NCBI GenBank assembly: GCA_004764695.1
Contig: SMSO01000014.1
Span: 2,989,148 to 3,053,147, forward strand
From: Schizochytrium sp. TIO01
Taxonomy: Eukaryota > Sar > Bigyra > Thraustochytrida > Thraustochytriidae
Length of the DNA: 64,000 nucleotides
Direction of reading: 5' to 3'
Below, piece after piece: positions 19,299 through 29,134 of this stretch. The notes beneath the pieces are model-generated. The model worked only from the letters and a program-made list of their open reading frames with translations, was not told the origin of the DNA and did no database searches. A program made the translations under genes and the position numbers. Each line of letters starts with the position of its first letter. The first letter of the stretch is position 1.

Positions 19299-21230
19299 CT
19301 ATTCGTTTCCTGGGCCTGATGAATCGAACAAGTTGTTCGTTATAACACGCTGGTTAAATACACGAAAAACTCTTTCTGAGCAAACAGGCCCAAGTCGTCT
19401 TGACGTCTTAGAAATGATAACATCTTGAAGATGTCGAGCTTGCTGTTCCTCAGGTATTCCTCGCAGTTGATTTTGGTAGAGACGACACAGAGTTCGAGGA
19501 GTCGCAAATTGCTTTGTGAGGGCCTCTGCCATGGCTCCGCTTATGCCTTTTATTTGTTTTAATTGTGCTGCAAATATCTCTCCTACGGTTCGTAGTTTGC
19601 CTTTAGCATTTGCCAAGGAGAATGCTTCGTAGGTGCGGCCGTGATTTATGGTGGATCTCAACCATTCATCACAACTTGCATTTACAGTCAGGTCTGCAAT
19701 TATGTAGTGCATCCGAACAATGAAATCTAAAGAATCCCGAAAGCTTTCAGTATGGACGAGGGTGATTCCGTCTCGAATTTGAGTCCTTGCCATGGCAGTC
19801 CGTAATGCCAGAGGTTTGATACTTGTTTGTTGAGAAGGATCTCCTTCTACAAGATAGATGACTCTCTTCAAGCCGCATCGCTGTAGGCGATACTTTTGTT
19901 CTTTGTACCTGTTGTCCTTGATCGAACTAGCTAAGTCAGCGACCTCCTTTCTTTCAATGATGTAATCAAGGACGTACTCTTTTTTATTTTCCAACCGACT
20001 TCGTACAATCCACATAAAATCTCCTAAAGACAGCGATCGGGTTTCAACATTTGGCACTTGCTCGAGGAGTTTGCTATGAACAACAGAGCGATCTCGTTTT
20101 TTATTTTCTCGAGAGTCTACCAGGAGGATCAGCTCCCACTCTGGATGCTGACCAACCCCCCTCCCAAACGTTTTCTTGATACCTGATAGCGGCTTTGGTT
20201 TTAACGTTTGAAGACAAATCGGCGACTGTGCAAAGGATTGCGAGTTCTCCTTATATACATTATTCGCGAGTTCGCCGCTAAAGTTCATTTGAGAAGAAAC
20301 CATCGGTTTAAGTCCAGAAGACGAAGAGGAAGATTTTGTGTGAGCTTTCGTTGCCAACAGGGAGCAACTGTCCTCAATGATTTCAATTTCATCATCGTCT
20401 TCTTCAGCTTTGTCTGTTTCTTTCTCCGCAATCGCAGAACCACCATACTCATACGTTAGGCTTGATGTTTTGGGTGGAGAATCTTCCAAAACTGATGCTC
20501 CAGGCAATACCGATTGAAATGGAGGTTTACTCTGGGCTCCATGTTCGACAAGCTTTTGTTTGTGTATATCTCGTGCGAAAGAATAGCCCTGATCAGTAAG
20601 CTGTATGAATTCTACGCTAGTTTCTGGGCTCTGAAATCGTTGCAGATAGCCTTCATTTTCTAGTCTTTTACAGTACTCAAATACGCGTTCTGTGCTTGGC
20701 ACTGTCAGATTCCGCTCACGGCGAAAAGTTTGCACATTTGTAGCTACTATGTCATAGGCCAAAGATTCCCTTCCTGTTCCGGCAGAATAAATACCCAAAA
20801 TCGTCGCGTAACCTAGCGTGCCACTGCTCAACGGTACCTTGCTTCTACGACGTTTTGGGCTTTGACCAATATGAATGCCGCCGTCGTCACAGGAATTGGC
20901 ATTCGAGCTAGGTTTGCGCTTGACAGGATTCCCACTTAGATTCGACTCGCCTGGAGTGGCTTGAGAAGCAGTCACATTTAGATGCGAAACCCGCAGATGT
21001 TCACATCGTGCTCGGTATAGCATTCCAGCGGACACTGTGCCTATACCGTGCACTCTGCGAAGGTCATCCTCTGTTCGTAGCTCTTCTGGGAAATTAGCAA
21101 GTGACCGTCGAGCGTAGCGAAGGCGGAGCGCTCTCTTCGAGCTCTTGTCCCTCAACTCCTCCTTGAAAATCTCACGCGAAAGCCAATCAACGAGACATTG
21201 ATTAGCCTCCACGAGCGCTCGTTTCCCCAT
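19299..21230 (-). CDS. MUS81: MUS81 structure-specific endonuclease subunit
   Basis: 643-residue XPF-family nuclease that, with EME1, cuts 3'-flap, fork and nicked Holliday-junction structures. From the N terminus: a helix-hairpin-helix region (about 8-75, with HGIGTVSAGML), a basic linker (KRKP, PKRRRSK), a winged helix (about 127-220), an acidic low-complexity linker, then the ERCC4 nuclease domain with DSREN (372 on), LGDFMW and ERKEVADL (426 on). The catalytic set D, RE, GD and ERKxxxD is intact. A C-terminal (HhH)2-like segment follows, with QIKGISGAMAEAL. The ATG at 21230 is used because only a TTG lies upstream in frame. No intron is needed. It sits between two Smc6-type genes and is transcribed in the same direction. 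EME1 is not in the window. Confidence 0.93.
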   Translation of the reverse strand: MGKRALVEANQCLVDWLSREIFKEELRDKSSKRALRLRYARRSLANFPEELRTEDDLRRVHGIGTVSAGMLYRARCEHLRVSHLNVTASQATPGESNLSGNPVKRKPSSNANSCDDGGIHIGQSPKRRRSKVPLSSGTLGYATILGIYSAGTGRESLAYDIVATNVQTFRRERNLTVPSTERVFEYCKRLENEGYLQRFQSPETSVEFIQLTDQGYSFARDIHKQKLVEHGAQSKPPFQSVLPGASVLEDSPPKTSSLTYEYGGSAIAEKETDKAEEDDDEIEIIEDSCSLLATKAHTKSSSSSSGLKPMVSSQMNFSGELANNVYKENSQSFAQSPICLQTLKPKPLSGIKKTFGRGVGQHPEWELILLVDSRENKKRDRSVVHSKLLEQVPNVETRSLSLGDFMWIVRSRLENKKEYVLDYIIERKEVADLASSIKDNRYKEQKYRLQRCGLKRVIYLVEGDPSQQTSIKPLALRTAMARTQIRDGITLVHTESFRDSLDFIVRMHYIIADLTVNASCDEWLRSTINHGRTYEAFSLANAKGKLRTVGEIFAAQLKQIKGISGAMAEALTKQFATPRTLCRLYQNQLRGIPEEQQARHLQDVIISKTSRRLGPVCSERVFRVFNQRVITNNLFDSSGPGNE

Positions 21231-22548
21231 CCCTCTACAGAAGCAAAGCTTCGGAGGCTGCAAATATCCTTTTCCTGCAAGTTATCGCAAAGCTAAATTG
21301 TCTACCACTCATAAGAACTTGAGGCCCAACATAAATTGGCGCTCCTGCAACGTGAAAACACCTTCTCCTGTGCTCTCGATGGGCTTTCTGCTGCTCTCAA
21401 TTGAGTTTTGGTTGTAAGGGTAGTACTATCCTACCAATGTACATAGGGAGGGTAAATAAGCATGATTGACTACTTGCTACCTACGTAATACTAGCAAGTG
21501 TCTCAAAATAATTATAATGCAGTAAACATAAAAATACTCGGCAGAGGGTTCCTCATGGCAACCTACATTTAAAAAGAGAATGGAATTGAGGGTAAAATAA
21601 GAATCAAGCTTAATACTTGATCCACATTCTAATATATGATATTGGCAATAAAAACTTAAATACACACCATATTTTAATTTCAAAAATAAGAAAAAGACGT
21701 CAACTGTAGTAGGCTTATTCGACTGCAAGTGGTTGATTTACAATATTGGCGTCATGCCGTACTTTTGTAAAAATTAAGGAAGAAAATAAAGATTAAGTTC
21801 TACGCAATTAAAAGATTGAGAGTCAGCTTGTCATTACTCGTCTTGATTTATATTAACACTTCTTTCATATTTGCTTTTCTCTCAAGACCAAGATACCATA
21901 CTTAGTAAAGGCAACTAGTAGAAGAAATGATATATATATATATATATATATAATTATCGCCAACGGTTCAATGTTGCTGGACTACATATCCTCTTTGAAA
22001 AACTCTATCTCACGATTGATGAGAACAGGTATTGGGAATTATTCAATTTTCTAGTTTGCCTGTGTCGATGTGTTCTTAGGGGTAAGCAATAACAGAACCT
22101 ATAATATTCGATCCGTCCTTGAAACCTGCCAAAACTATCGAAGATCTCATTCCTCACGTCTTGAATGCTGGTTTACTTAAGTGTTGATTCCGGTGTTCGA
22201 CAGCGGCCAATTCTCAATACTTCTGGTCCGTATAACCAAAGTATTTTATTTTACTACAACAAAACCCTCAACATTCAATGCGAATTGAGGAGAATTGAGA
22301 TGAATGGACGGCAATATCGAATCAATATACATTTGCCTGCTGCTTTCGATCAGTTCCGTCACTTCTTCCTGATATAATACAACAAAATATTAGACCAACT
22401 CTTTTTCACCTCGTACTAGTGAATGTGAAGAAATCCTTTAATGGTAAGATAACAAGTAAAATTAAAAATCTATCACTCTTGGAATTCCCTGCCAATGTAA
22501 CATAACAATCGTTATCTTCGAACACTGTCTGCGAAATTACCAAATCAA
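21231..22548. other. AT-rich spacer between MUS81 and Smc6-type copy 2
   Basis: Contains the MUS81 promoter and the 3' flank of copy 2. There is a (TA)n run at 21930-21952. A stretch near 22145-22210 resembles a stretch near 28670-28735 in the 3' flank of copy 3, suggesting the duplicated unit extended past the stop codon. No gene seen. Confidence 0.5.
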
Positions 22549-25500
22549 CTACGTAAAACTGGTCTGCTGCGCACCTCCAAAATCAGTTTCAGGAGGACGC
22601 ATATGTACGATCTTCACATTAGAGGCAGCCGGAACAGAAGACACATCGTGGGGCGTCAGCAAAATATACTGTCTCATATTACCGGTCCCAGACGCTCGCC
22701 GCGCAGCTTTCTCAATAAGCTCCAATGAAATCTTACGATAATCTTGATCCATATACGCATCAAACTCATCCATCACAAGCCACGGAGTTTGCATTGCCTC
22801 ACCAAGAGCCATCAGAAACGAAAGCGAGGTAAAAGACACCTCACCTTCTGAAAGTTGGCCTACATCTTTAACAGAGGTATCTTGACCTTCATCCTGGCTC
22901 ATATGGGTATTTGCAGTCTTGTTCCAAGTAAAATTCAAAGCTTTCTCCTTGTCGTCGAAATCTACTGTGCCAGAATGGTTTCGGTAAGATAGATTCTGGT
23001 CAAAGACAAAATTGATTCTCTTTTTGAGACATTCCATACGCCGGTCCCTTTCCAAGTTCTGCTTCAACATTCCCGCCCTTTCTAGATCCAACGAAGCACT
23101 CTCGCATTTGATTTTCTCCTCTTCGAGCAGCTTACTATACTTCTGGCAAGTAATCTGCTTCTCCAATTGTAACTTGATTGCATCTAGATCAACACCTTCG
23201 TATTCCATACTGACTCTCTGTTTGTCAGCTTGCAACGATTCCTGGAATGTACGGATGTTTGCATCGGCTTGGTCAGAAGTCAAATCTGCCGGCACATCTT
23301 CTTCAACGCCATCAGTGTACGCTAACGCCATCTTCCGAGCTTGATCATATCTATTTGATTCCTCTCGGTGCTTTTTATCAGCCTCGTTCATTCGTTTTTC
23401 TGTTTCCTCTTTCTTGGATTTGGCGCGTTCCAAAGATGCAACCACATTGATCGAACTTTGCTCGATCTTGTCCAACTCGTTCTGAGCGTTCTGCAGAGCA
23501 ATATCCAACTGTTGGAGCTTCTCTCCCAGAGCATGTTGTTTCTCCTTTACAGGCTGAAGCTCATGTGCAATGGATTCTTCGTCTCTTACAAAGCGCTCTC
23601 GATCCATCTCCAGAGTCGTGATTTCGTTATCGAGATTCTGGATCTGCTGAGAAAGACTCTCCCGCTCAATTTCAACTTCATCATCATTCTTCACTTTTTC
23701 GTCCGTCGACAAAATCTGTTTCTGTAGCTCCTGGATCTCTGTCTCGAGCAACAACTCGCGATGTCGGGTCTCTCTTATCCTTTGTTCAAGTTCTCCGCGC
23801 TTCTGATTCGAGTTTCGTATAGTTGCATCAATTTGTTGTATCTGCTGTGAGAGCTGCCGCATTTCCTTCTCGGTATCTTGTAGATTATTGCGCAGCGAGG
23901 TCTCCAGCTCTCGAGTATCTTCCACAAGCATCGGCGTCTTGTTGCTGCGACCAAAATATGCCTGCTTGTACTCGTTGCCGTTCTTACGCAGCTGATACGT
24001 ATTGGCTTGCATGTCAAGCATGATACTCAAATTCCTGGGCTTGTGACGAAAGGTCACTTCTTCTGCTACCCTGCTCGACTCGCAAAGACCAGTGGATTCG
24101 ATCTTCGCCATATCCACCAACACGTTGAACACGTTGGGGTTGTCGGTCTTGATAATGTCCATCATGCATACAACACTGTCGCTTTGGGGGCGAAACGCAT
24201 TCTTATCAACCCTATGATATCTTTCAGAAGCAAATTTGCGAATCAATACATTCGGCGCAGAGATGTTAGCCTGTCTGCACAGACTCTTGAGTATGGCATA
24301 GTCGTTGTTATCGAACAACACGAGACGATTGATTGCGCTCCTCAAATGAAACTCCACAGGGAAGCGCCACTTCTGATCGCTCAACGAGATGTTGAGACCA
24401 GTATGGACAGGAGCATGCTTGAATCTGGACTTGTTCTGCTCAATAAGATGTAAGACCTTTTGCATCTCACGACCAAAGCATGATGTGCGGTCATGGTTAG
24501 AGCCGCCCCCTCTGAGGTTTGAAAGATTTGCGCGCATGTCATTTGCTTCGCGTTCCTTGCAATCAAGTTGTTCTTGCAGTCTACTCTTGTCGTCTTCGTG
24601 ACTGTGAATATTGACATGTTCTTCAGAGAGCTGGGTAAGTTGAGCTGTGAATACTTCTCGTTGGCTGGATGTCTCGTCTCGCTCCCGGCGTTTCTTGTCC
24701 AACATGCTTCGAAGTTGCTTGGCTTCGTTGTATGCGGTTTCATTCATTCGTTTGGCATCCATGGCTAGCTTCTCACGTTTCTCCTCACAGCTGCTGCGGG
24801 CGTCCTTGTGTGACTCTATAGTTCTCTCTGTAGCAACAGTTCGTCTTTTGGCCTGACGTAAGCGTTCCATGTAAGTTTCCATAGTAAGTTTGATGCGTTT
24901 CATCTCGTCGTCAAGGTCATTCTTCTCGGTTTCGATTTTGGTGACTTGGTCCTGAATGTGAGGAGCGTCTTTTTGTGCGTGTTCGAACTGAGCCTGGAGG
25001 TGTTCTGCCTTTTCTTCGCGTTCTTTGAGCTTGGCTTGCAGCTTTGCGAGCAGTGTGGCAGAGGTTTGGACTTGTTGTCGAATATCCCGAACTTTGATCC
25101 AAGGTTTCTGTCGCATGGCCTTTTTGAGGTCCTCTTCTTGGTTCTCAAGTCGTCGAATGCGACCCAAGCTGTCTTCTAAGAGCTTGCGCTTTTTCTCAAA
25201 GTTTCCCAAGTTAGCAAGACGTTCTTTGAGTGCCTTCTTGCATGATTGATAGTGCAGGAATTGACTCTCAAACCTGCGTTGATCGTCATCAAGATTTGTC
25301 GCACGCATGACGCTCTTATATTTGTCTTTAGGAGTGCCACGCAGAAAAGTCTTGCTGGTTTCCTGGTCAAGAATACAGGATGGGTTGTCGACGTAAATAT
25401 TGAACGAGCGAATCATTCTAGTCACTGTTGCTCTATCTCTGGAGATGACCTTTTTGGTCTTGGCATTCATAATTTTAAACGAAGAAGAGCCTGACACTCT

Positions 25501-26205
25501 AAGGGTTCTCTCTATACGAATTTGTTCGCCATAGGACTTGAACTCGAAGGGAAAAGGTCCGACGTTACAAAGCTCAACAGCGACAGTTGCATCAGAATTG
25601 CTTCCATGACGAATAAGGCTGGAAAGGTTAGCGCCACGACTTGTGTTACGCGCACTCAGGCCGAGACAAATTTGAAGTGCTGCGACAATAGCGGACTTTC
25701 CTGATCCGTTTTGCCCGGTAATGAAGTTGATGCTCTTATTGAAGCTGATTCGGAATCGTCGGTGGCACATGAAGTTAGTGCACTCGATAAGCATGACTTT
25801 GCCACAATCGCCTCGGATCATTTCTGAAGGAAGTGGTACACTGTGGTCGTTCGCATCTCCATCTTCGCTAGAGCTAGATATTGGACTGCCGGGATAATGC
25901 TGAGTATTGCTGTCTTGTGTAGCGTCACTATCTGGTGCCTGTACTGGAAGCTGTTGTGTACCGCGGCGTGTTGCGGTGTTGGGGGTGTTGGAGCCGCTGG
26001 AGTTGGGTTGGTGGTCGGTGCTAGGAGTTTCGAGTCCCCTTTGACAGTGCTCCAGGGGACCCGGAGGAGTTATAGATTCTTCGCGCTTGTGTTTCTTTCT
26101 TTGATGCATTGCATCACAGGGGGGAGACTCGCTCCTATCCCCAGTCGATGGAGGCGAGCATCTGCTCTCGAGTACTTTGCCCTCGTCGCTGAAGTCTGAG
26201 CTCAT
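22549..26205 (-). CDS. Smc6-type SMC protein, copy 2, with altered signature motif (LSEGE)
   Basis: 1218 residues with the same architecture as copy 1 and an almost identical N-terminal tail, Walker A (GQNGSGKS) and hinge. Two differences are notable. The ABC signature reads LSEGE instead of LSGGE: the codon at 22848-22846 is GAA, where copies 1 and 3 have GGA, a single transition. Walker B is VMDEFDAYMD instead of VMDEFDVFMD. The coil just before the C-terminal head is also of a distinct type (EEEKIKCESASLDLERAG). In SMC and ABC proteins the signature contacts ATP across the head dimer, and substitutions here usually impair head engagement. The frame is open throughout, so the gene is not a simple pseudogene. 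The ATG at 26205 was chosen as in copy 1. Confidence 0.9.
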   Translation of the reverse strand: MSSDFSDEGKVLESRCSPPSTGDRSESPPCDAMHQRKKHKREESITPPGPLEHCQRGLETPSTDHQPNSSGSNTPNTATRRGTQQLPVQAPDSDATQDSNTQHYPGSPISSSSEDGDANDHSVPLPSEMIRGDCGKVMLIECTNFMCHRRFRISFNKSINFITGQNGSGKSAIVAALQICLGLSARNTSRGANLSSLIRHGSNSDATVAVELCNVGPFPFEFKSYGEQIRIERTLRVSGSSSFKIMNAKTKKVISRDRATVTRMIRSFNIYVDNPSCILDQETSKTFLRGTPKDKYKSVMRATNLDDDQRRFESQFLHYQSCKKALKERLANLGNFEKKRKLLEDSLGRIRRLENQEEDLKKAMRQKPWIKVRDIRQQVQTSATLLAKLQAKLKEREEKAEHLQAQFEHAQKDAPHIQDQVTKIETEKNDLDDEMKRIKLTMETYMERLRQAKRRTVATERTIESHKDARSSCEEKREKLAMDAKRMNETAYNEAKQLRSMLDKKRRERDETSSQREVFTAQLTQLSEEHVNIHSHEDDKSRLQEQLDCKEREANDMRANLSNLRGGGSNHDRTSCFGREMQKVLHLIEQNKSRFKHAPVHTGLNISLSDQKWRFPVEFHLRSAINRLVLFDNNDYAILKSLCRQANISAPNVLIRKFASERYHRVDKNAFRPQSDSVVCMMDIIKTDNPNVFNVLVDMAKIESTGLCESSRVAEEVTFRHKPRNLSIMLDMQANTYQLRKNGNEYKQAYFGRSNKTPMLVEDTRELETSLRNNLQDTEKEMRQLSQQIQQIDATIRNSNQKRGELEQRIRETRHRELLLETEIQELQKQILSTDEKVKNDDEVEIERESLSQQIQNLDNEITTLEMDRERFVRDEESIAHELQPVKEKQHALGEKLQQLDIALQNAQNELDKIEQSSINVVASLERAKSKKEETEKRMNEADKKHREESNRYDQARKMALAYTDGVEEDVPADLTSDQADANIRTFQESLQADKQRVSMEYEGVDLDAIKLQLEKQITCQKYSKLLEEEKIKCESASLDLERAGMLKQNLERDRRMECLKKRINFVFDQNLSYRNHSGTVDFDDKEKALNFTWNKTANTHMSQDEGQDTSVKDVGQLSEGEVSFTSLSFLMALGEAMQTPWLVMDEFDAYMDQDYRKISLELIEKAARRASGTGNMRQYILLTPHDVSSVPAASNVKIVHMRPPETDFGGAQQTSFT

Positions 26206-29134
26206 GAGGGATCGCGGCGATCTACTGTTCGTCAAGTTTCGTCAGAAAGCAGCACTGGTTGATTCTGGTGCAGTGTTGCTCGGCTTTAGATTGTGTGCGG
26301 GGTTCCGAGGGGCGTGAGACTGGGTGAGGCCGGGTGAGCTGTTGCTTTTGATGCTGGTTTGGATCAAGCTTTCCAATTCAGACACTCGAAGCATCTGCTT
26401 TGTCTATTTGTTAAGTGCACATAGAGACAACTCTAATAGTGATTTTTTAATGTTGAGGAGTTTTTTGAGAGCGCCCCTAATTGTCTGCTTTCTCTGCAAG
26501 GTAAGGAACTTTCATGGGCATATCGAGTCTAATGTAGGTTTTGGGGTACCTGCTCTCTGTAATGCGTATCTGTTTGCTACTGCGTTTACATTACAAAAAG
26601 GAATATTGTTCTGATTGGGCATGATCTGGCATTGGTTGGGTATAAGTTGTAGCACCTCGATGTTCTTTTCCTGGATGAAGAAAATGGGTTGAGCATTCTG
26701 ACAACGTATAATAGATGATGGTAACAACGGAGTACTTTCACAGTATTAAAAGTTGACAGCAGCTTAGGAACTCAGACCCTGGTGTCTTAGAAGGGAGTAA
26801 ACCGAGGTCCAGAGTTGAGTGCCTCTTAGTATGATTATTAGTATTATTTTTAATTGTATTTTGTTGTTGTTGAATAAAATATTTAATAACATTTAATGTT
26901 GAAAAATAAAATAAAAATTGAGATTAAAATATTTAATCTTTTATTTCTATTTCGCAGCAGCATAGTCGTAGAACCTATTTAATTACCCACTATTGCTAGG
27001 TAAAAATACAAAAAACAGAAAGAAACAGTTTAATCACTCTGCAGCTCGTACGGAGAAGCTCATGTTTCGTTGTCATCGCAGCCTAAAGTGTTGATTTTTG
27101 ACGTTCGGTCTTTTTTTGTCGCTTCACTCAAGGCCAACATTAACCACGGCGTCCATACCATGAGAGTCTTTCTTGAAACTAGGAACACTTCAGCTAGATC
27201 CCAGAGTATTACTGTACTAGAAGTCTATGGGTTGGCGGCCCTGATGAACGAGCTGGAGGAGGCGAAGGTAGGTGGCTATTTTGGCTTGACTTTTTACCCA
27301 AGGTAGTTCATTTTAACGCATCAATCTATCCGAGTTACCTCTGACTAGTGAGAGTATAGAAACATGGTGCTTCTTGCCAGTGGTATGCCTAGGTCTTAGC
27401 TATGTCCTTGTACCCATTCCTCCATTTAAAGCTGTCAGCCACGTTGGTCCTTCTTCATCATGGTTTCAACATCATGTTGATCAATCAGAAGTGGTATTCA
27501 TTCACAGGAGCTTCAATTAAAGGACACAACCAATCGTTCCGTGATATTCAATAACAAATAAAAATATCATAGTCGAGAGGGGCTCACCTTCTCAAAGCGA
27601 ATATGCTGATCTGCAAATTTGTTTCTGAAAGATATGACGGAAATAAGAGAAAACATTTTCGCAGCCGAGCTACCAATGCTGCATGCATGGTGGGCGTTAT
27701 CGAAAACCGATGATCCAAATCTGGTCGATGAGTTGATAGATTGTACTATGCGCTCTCCCGAAGTTATCTTTGAAAGTTTGCTTATCTAGCAACTTTATCG
27801 TGCTTCTTCTGTAATCGACACTGCCAAGTTTTAACCTTTCTTTGAATATTGCAAAGTTGAAATTAGACTATGATGGCGTCAGCCTCCTCAATTTTTAATC
27901 TCCGAAAGTTCTCACAAAGATGGACTCAACACCTAAGTAGTTAGTTGACTATGGATGGTTCAATTTCAGAGATATAGAATTTGGGATTTCATAGTCCTAG
28001 CATTTGTTCTTATACCCACATTCTTTAATCGCATTGGAATTGACTACCAAGATACTGATAAAAAGAATTAGACATTGGGAGAAAGAAGGGAGACCAACTC
28101 TCTTGGCCAAAAGAATCAAAGAGGTTGGATAGGTTGGCTCCTTCTGCTATTAAATTCAAGATATTTACAAGTTAAAAACTACACAAGCAGAATAATGTGG
28201 TTATTCTTGACCATATCTAACTAATAGATAAAGCAAAATATTTCGCTCACTAAATAGAAAATAGTACAGTTAGTTAATGATTTTGATACTACGTCTAGAT
28301 GTATATTTACGATAGATTTAACACAGTGTTGTTTCGCTTCGAGAGAACGTCTTGCTTTTTATTTTATTTTTTCTTTTTTTCTTTTTATCAATAGTAATTG
28401 CTTTTCCTTCTGAAGGCAAGAATAGCCCACTTTAGCAAAAAGGCGAGTATTGCAATAAATTATTTTTTAGACACTTCGACTATCGCTAACAATGCTAACA
28501 ATTTAGAGCTCTTAGACCACAAAATATTTACTTTAGACTAGAGGACGCGATGGAAAAGGGCCGTACTAAGGTTTATTAAGTTTTCCTGTGTATAGGTAAG
28601 TCTGGACAAAGTTTGTAACATTCAGTCTTCATTAAAAACTTAACTATTCGTAGCCCGGAGATATAAGATGCGTGGTTTCTCATTTCTCGAAGGCTGGTGT
28701 ACTTTAAATATTGATTCGAATCCTCCTCATTCGCCAGTTTTATTTAACTTAATTTAAATGACTAGAAAGAAGATTTTTCATAACCATAAATATCCACCTT
28801 AGAAAATAAAATAAAAATTAGAATAAAGTCAAAATATATTATTCATCTATACGAGGGTTTTGAAACAAATGTATAGCTCCTTGAATTAGTAAAGGACATT
28901 AACCTGTTGAAATAAAGCATCTGCTTTAATCCAGCGTATCTATAAATTTCAAGCCAGCGAAAGTGCAATTCAACCTGTCTCTTCTAACTACCTCATCTCC
29001 AAAAAAGCAAGCAATAATGTGAAAAAAAGAAAAAAAAGTAGCAACAGTTATTCATAACTTCACACATTACACCGACCTAAACATCAAGGTTTTTTCGCAG
29101 ATCAGTTGAATTTTTGCTAATATAACCTAATCAA
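26206..29134. other. AT-rich 2.9-kb spacer between Smc6-type copies 2 and 3
   Basis: No supported gene. Two short stretches read like coding remnants: plus strand 27070-27306 (no ATG start; contains KVLIFDVRSFFVASLKAN, and GTAGGT follows LEEAK), and plus strand 27634-27789, an ATG frame of 51 codons beginning MTEIRENIFAAELPMLHAWW. Neither has a recognised domain. The rest is AT-rich, with ATAAAATAAAAATT-type runs near 26870-26940 and 28800-28850. The 3' flank of copy 3 lies at the right end. Confidence 0.4.
26236..26378. repeat. Duplicated 5' flank shared with Smc6-type copy 1
   Basis: Counterpart of 18541-18683 with only scattered substitutions, directly upstream of copy 2. See that entry for the shared landmarks. 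Confidence 0.85.

Noticed and set aside
28690-28730. GATTCGAATCC resembling a tRNA T-loop in the copy 3 3' flank
   Set aside because: The stems do not pair and no cloverleaf can be drawn; better explained by homology to the copy 2 3' flank.
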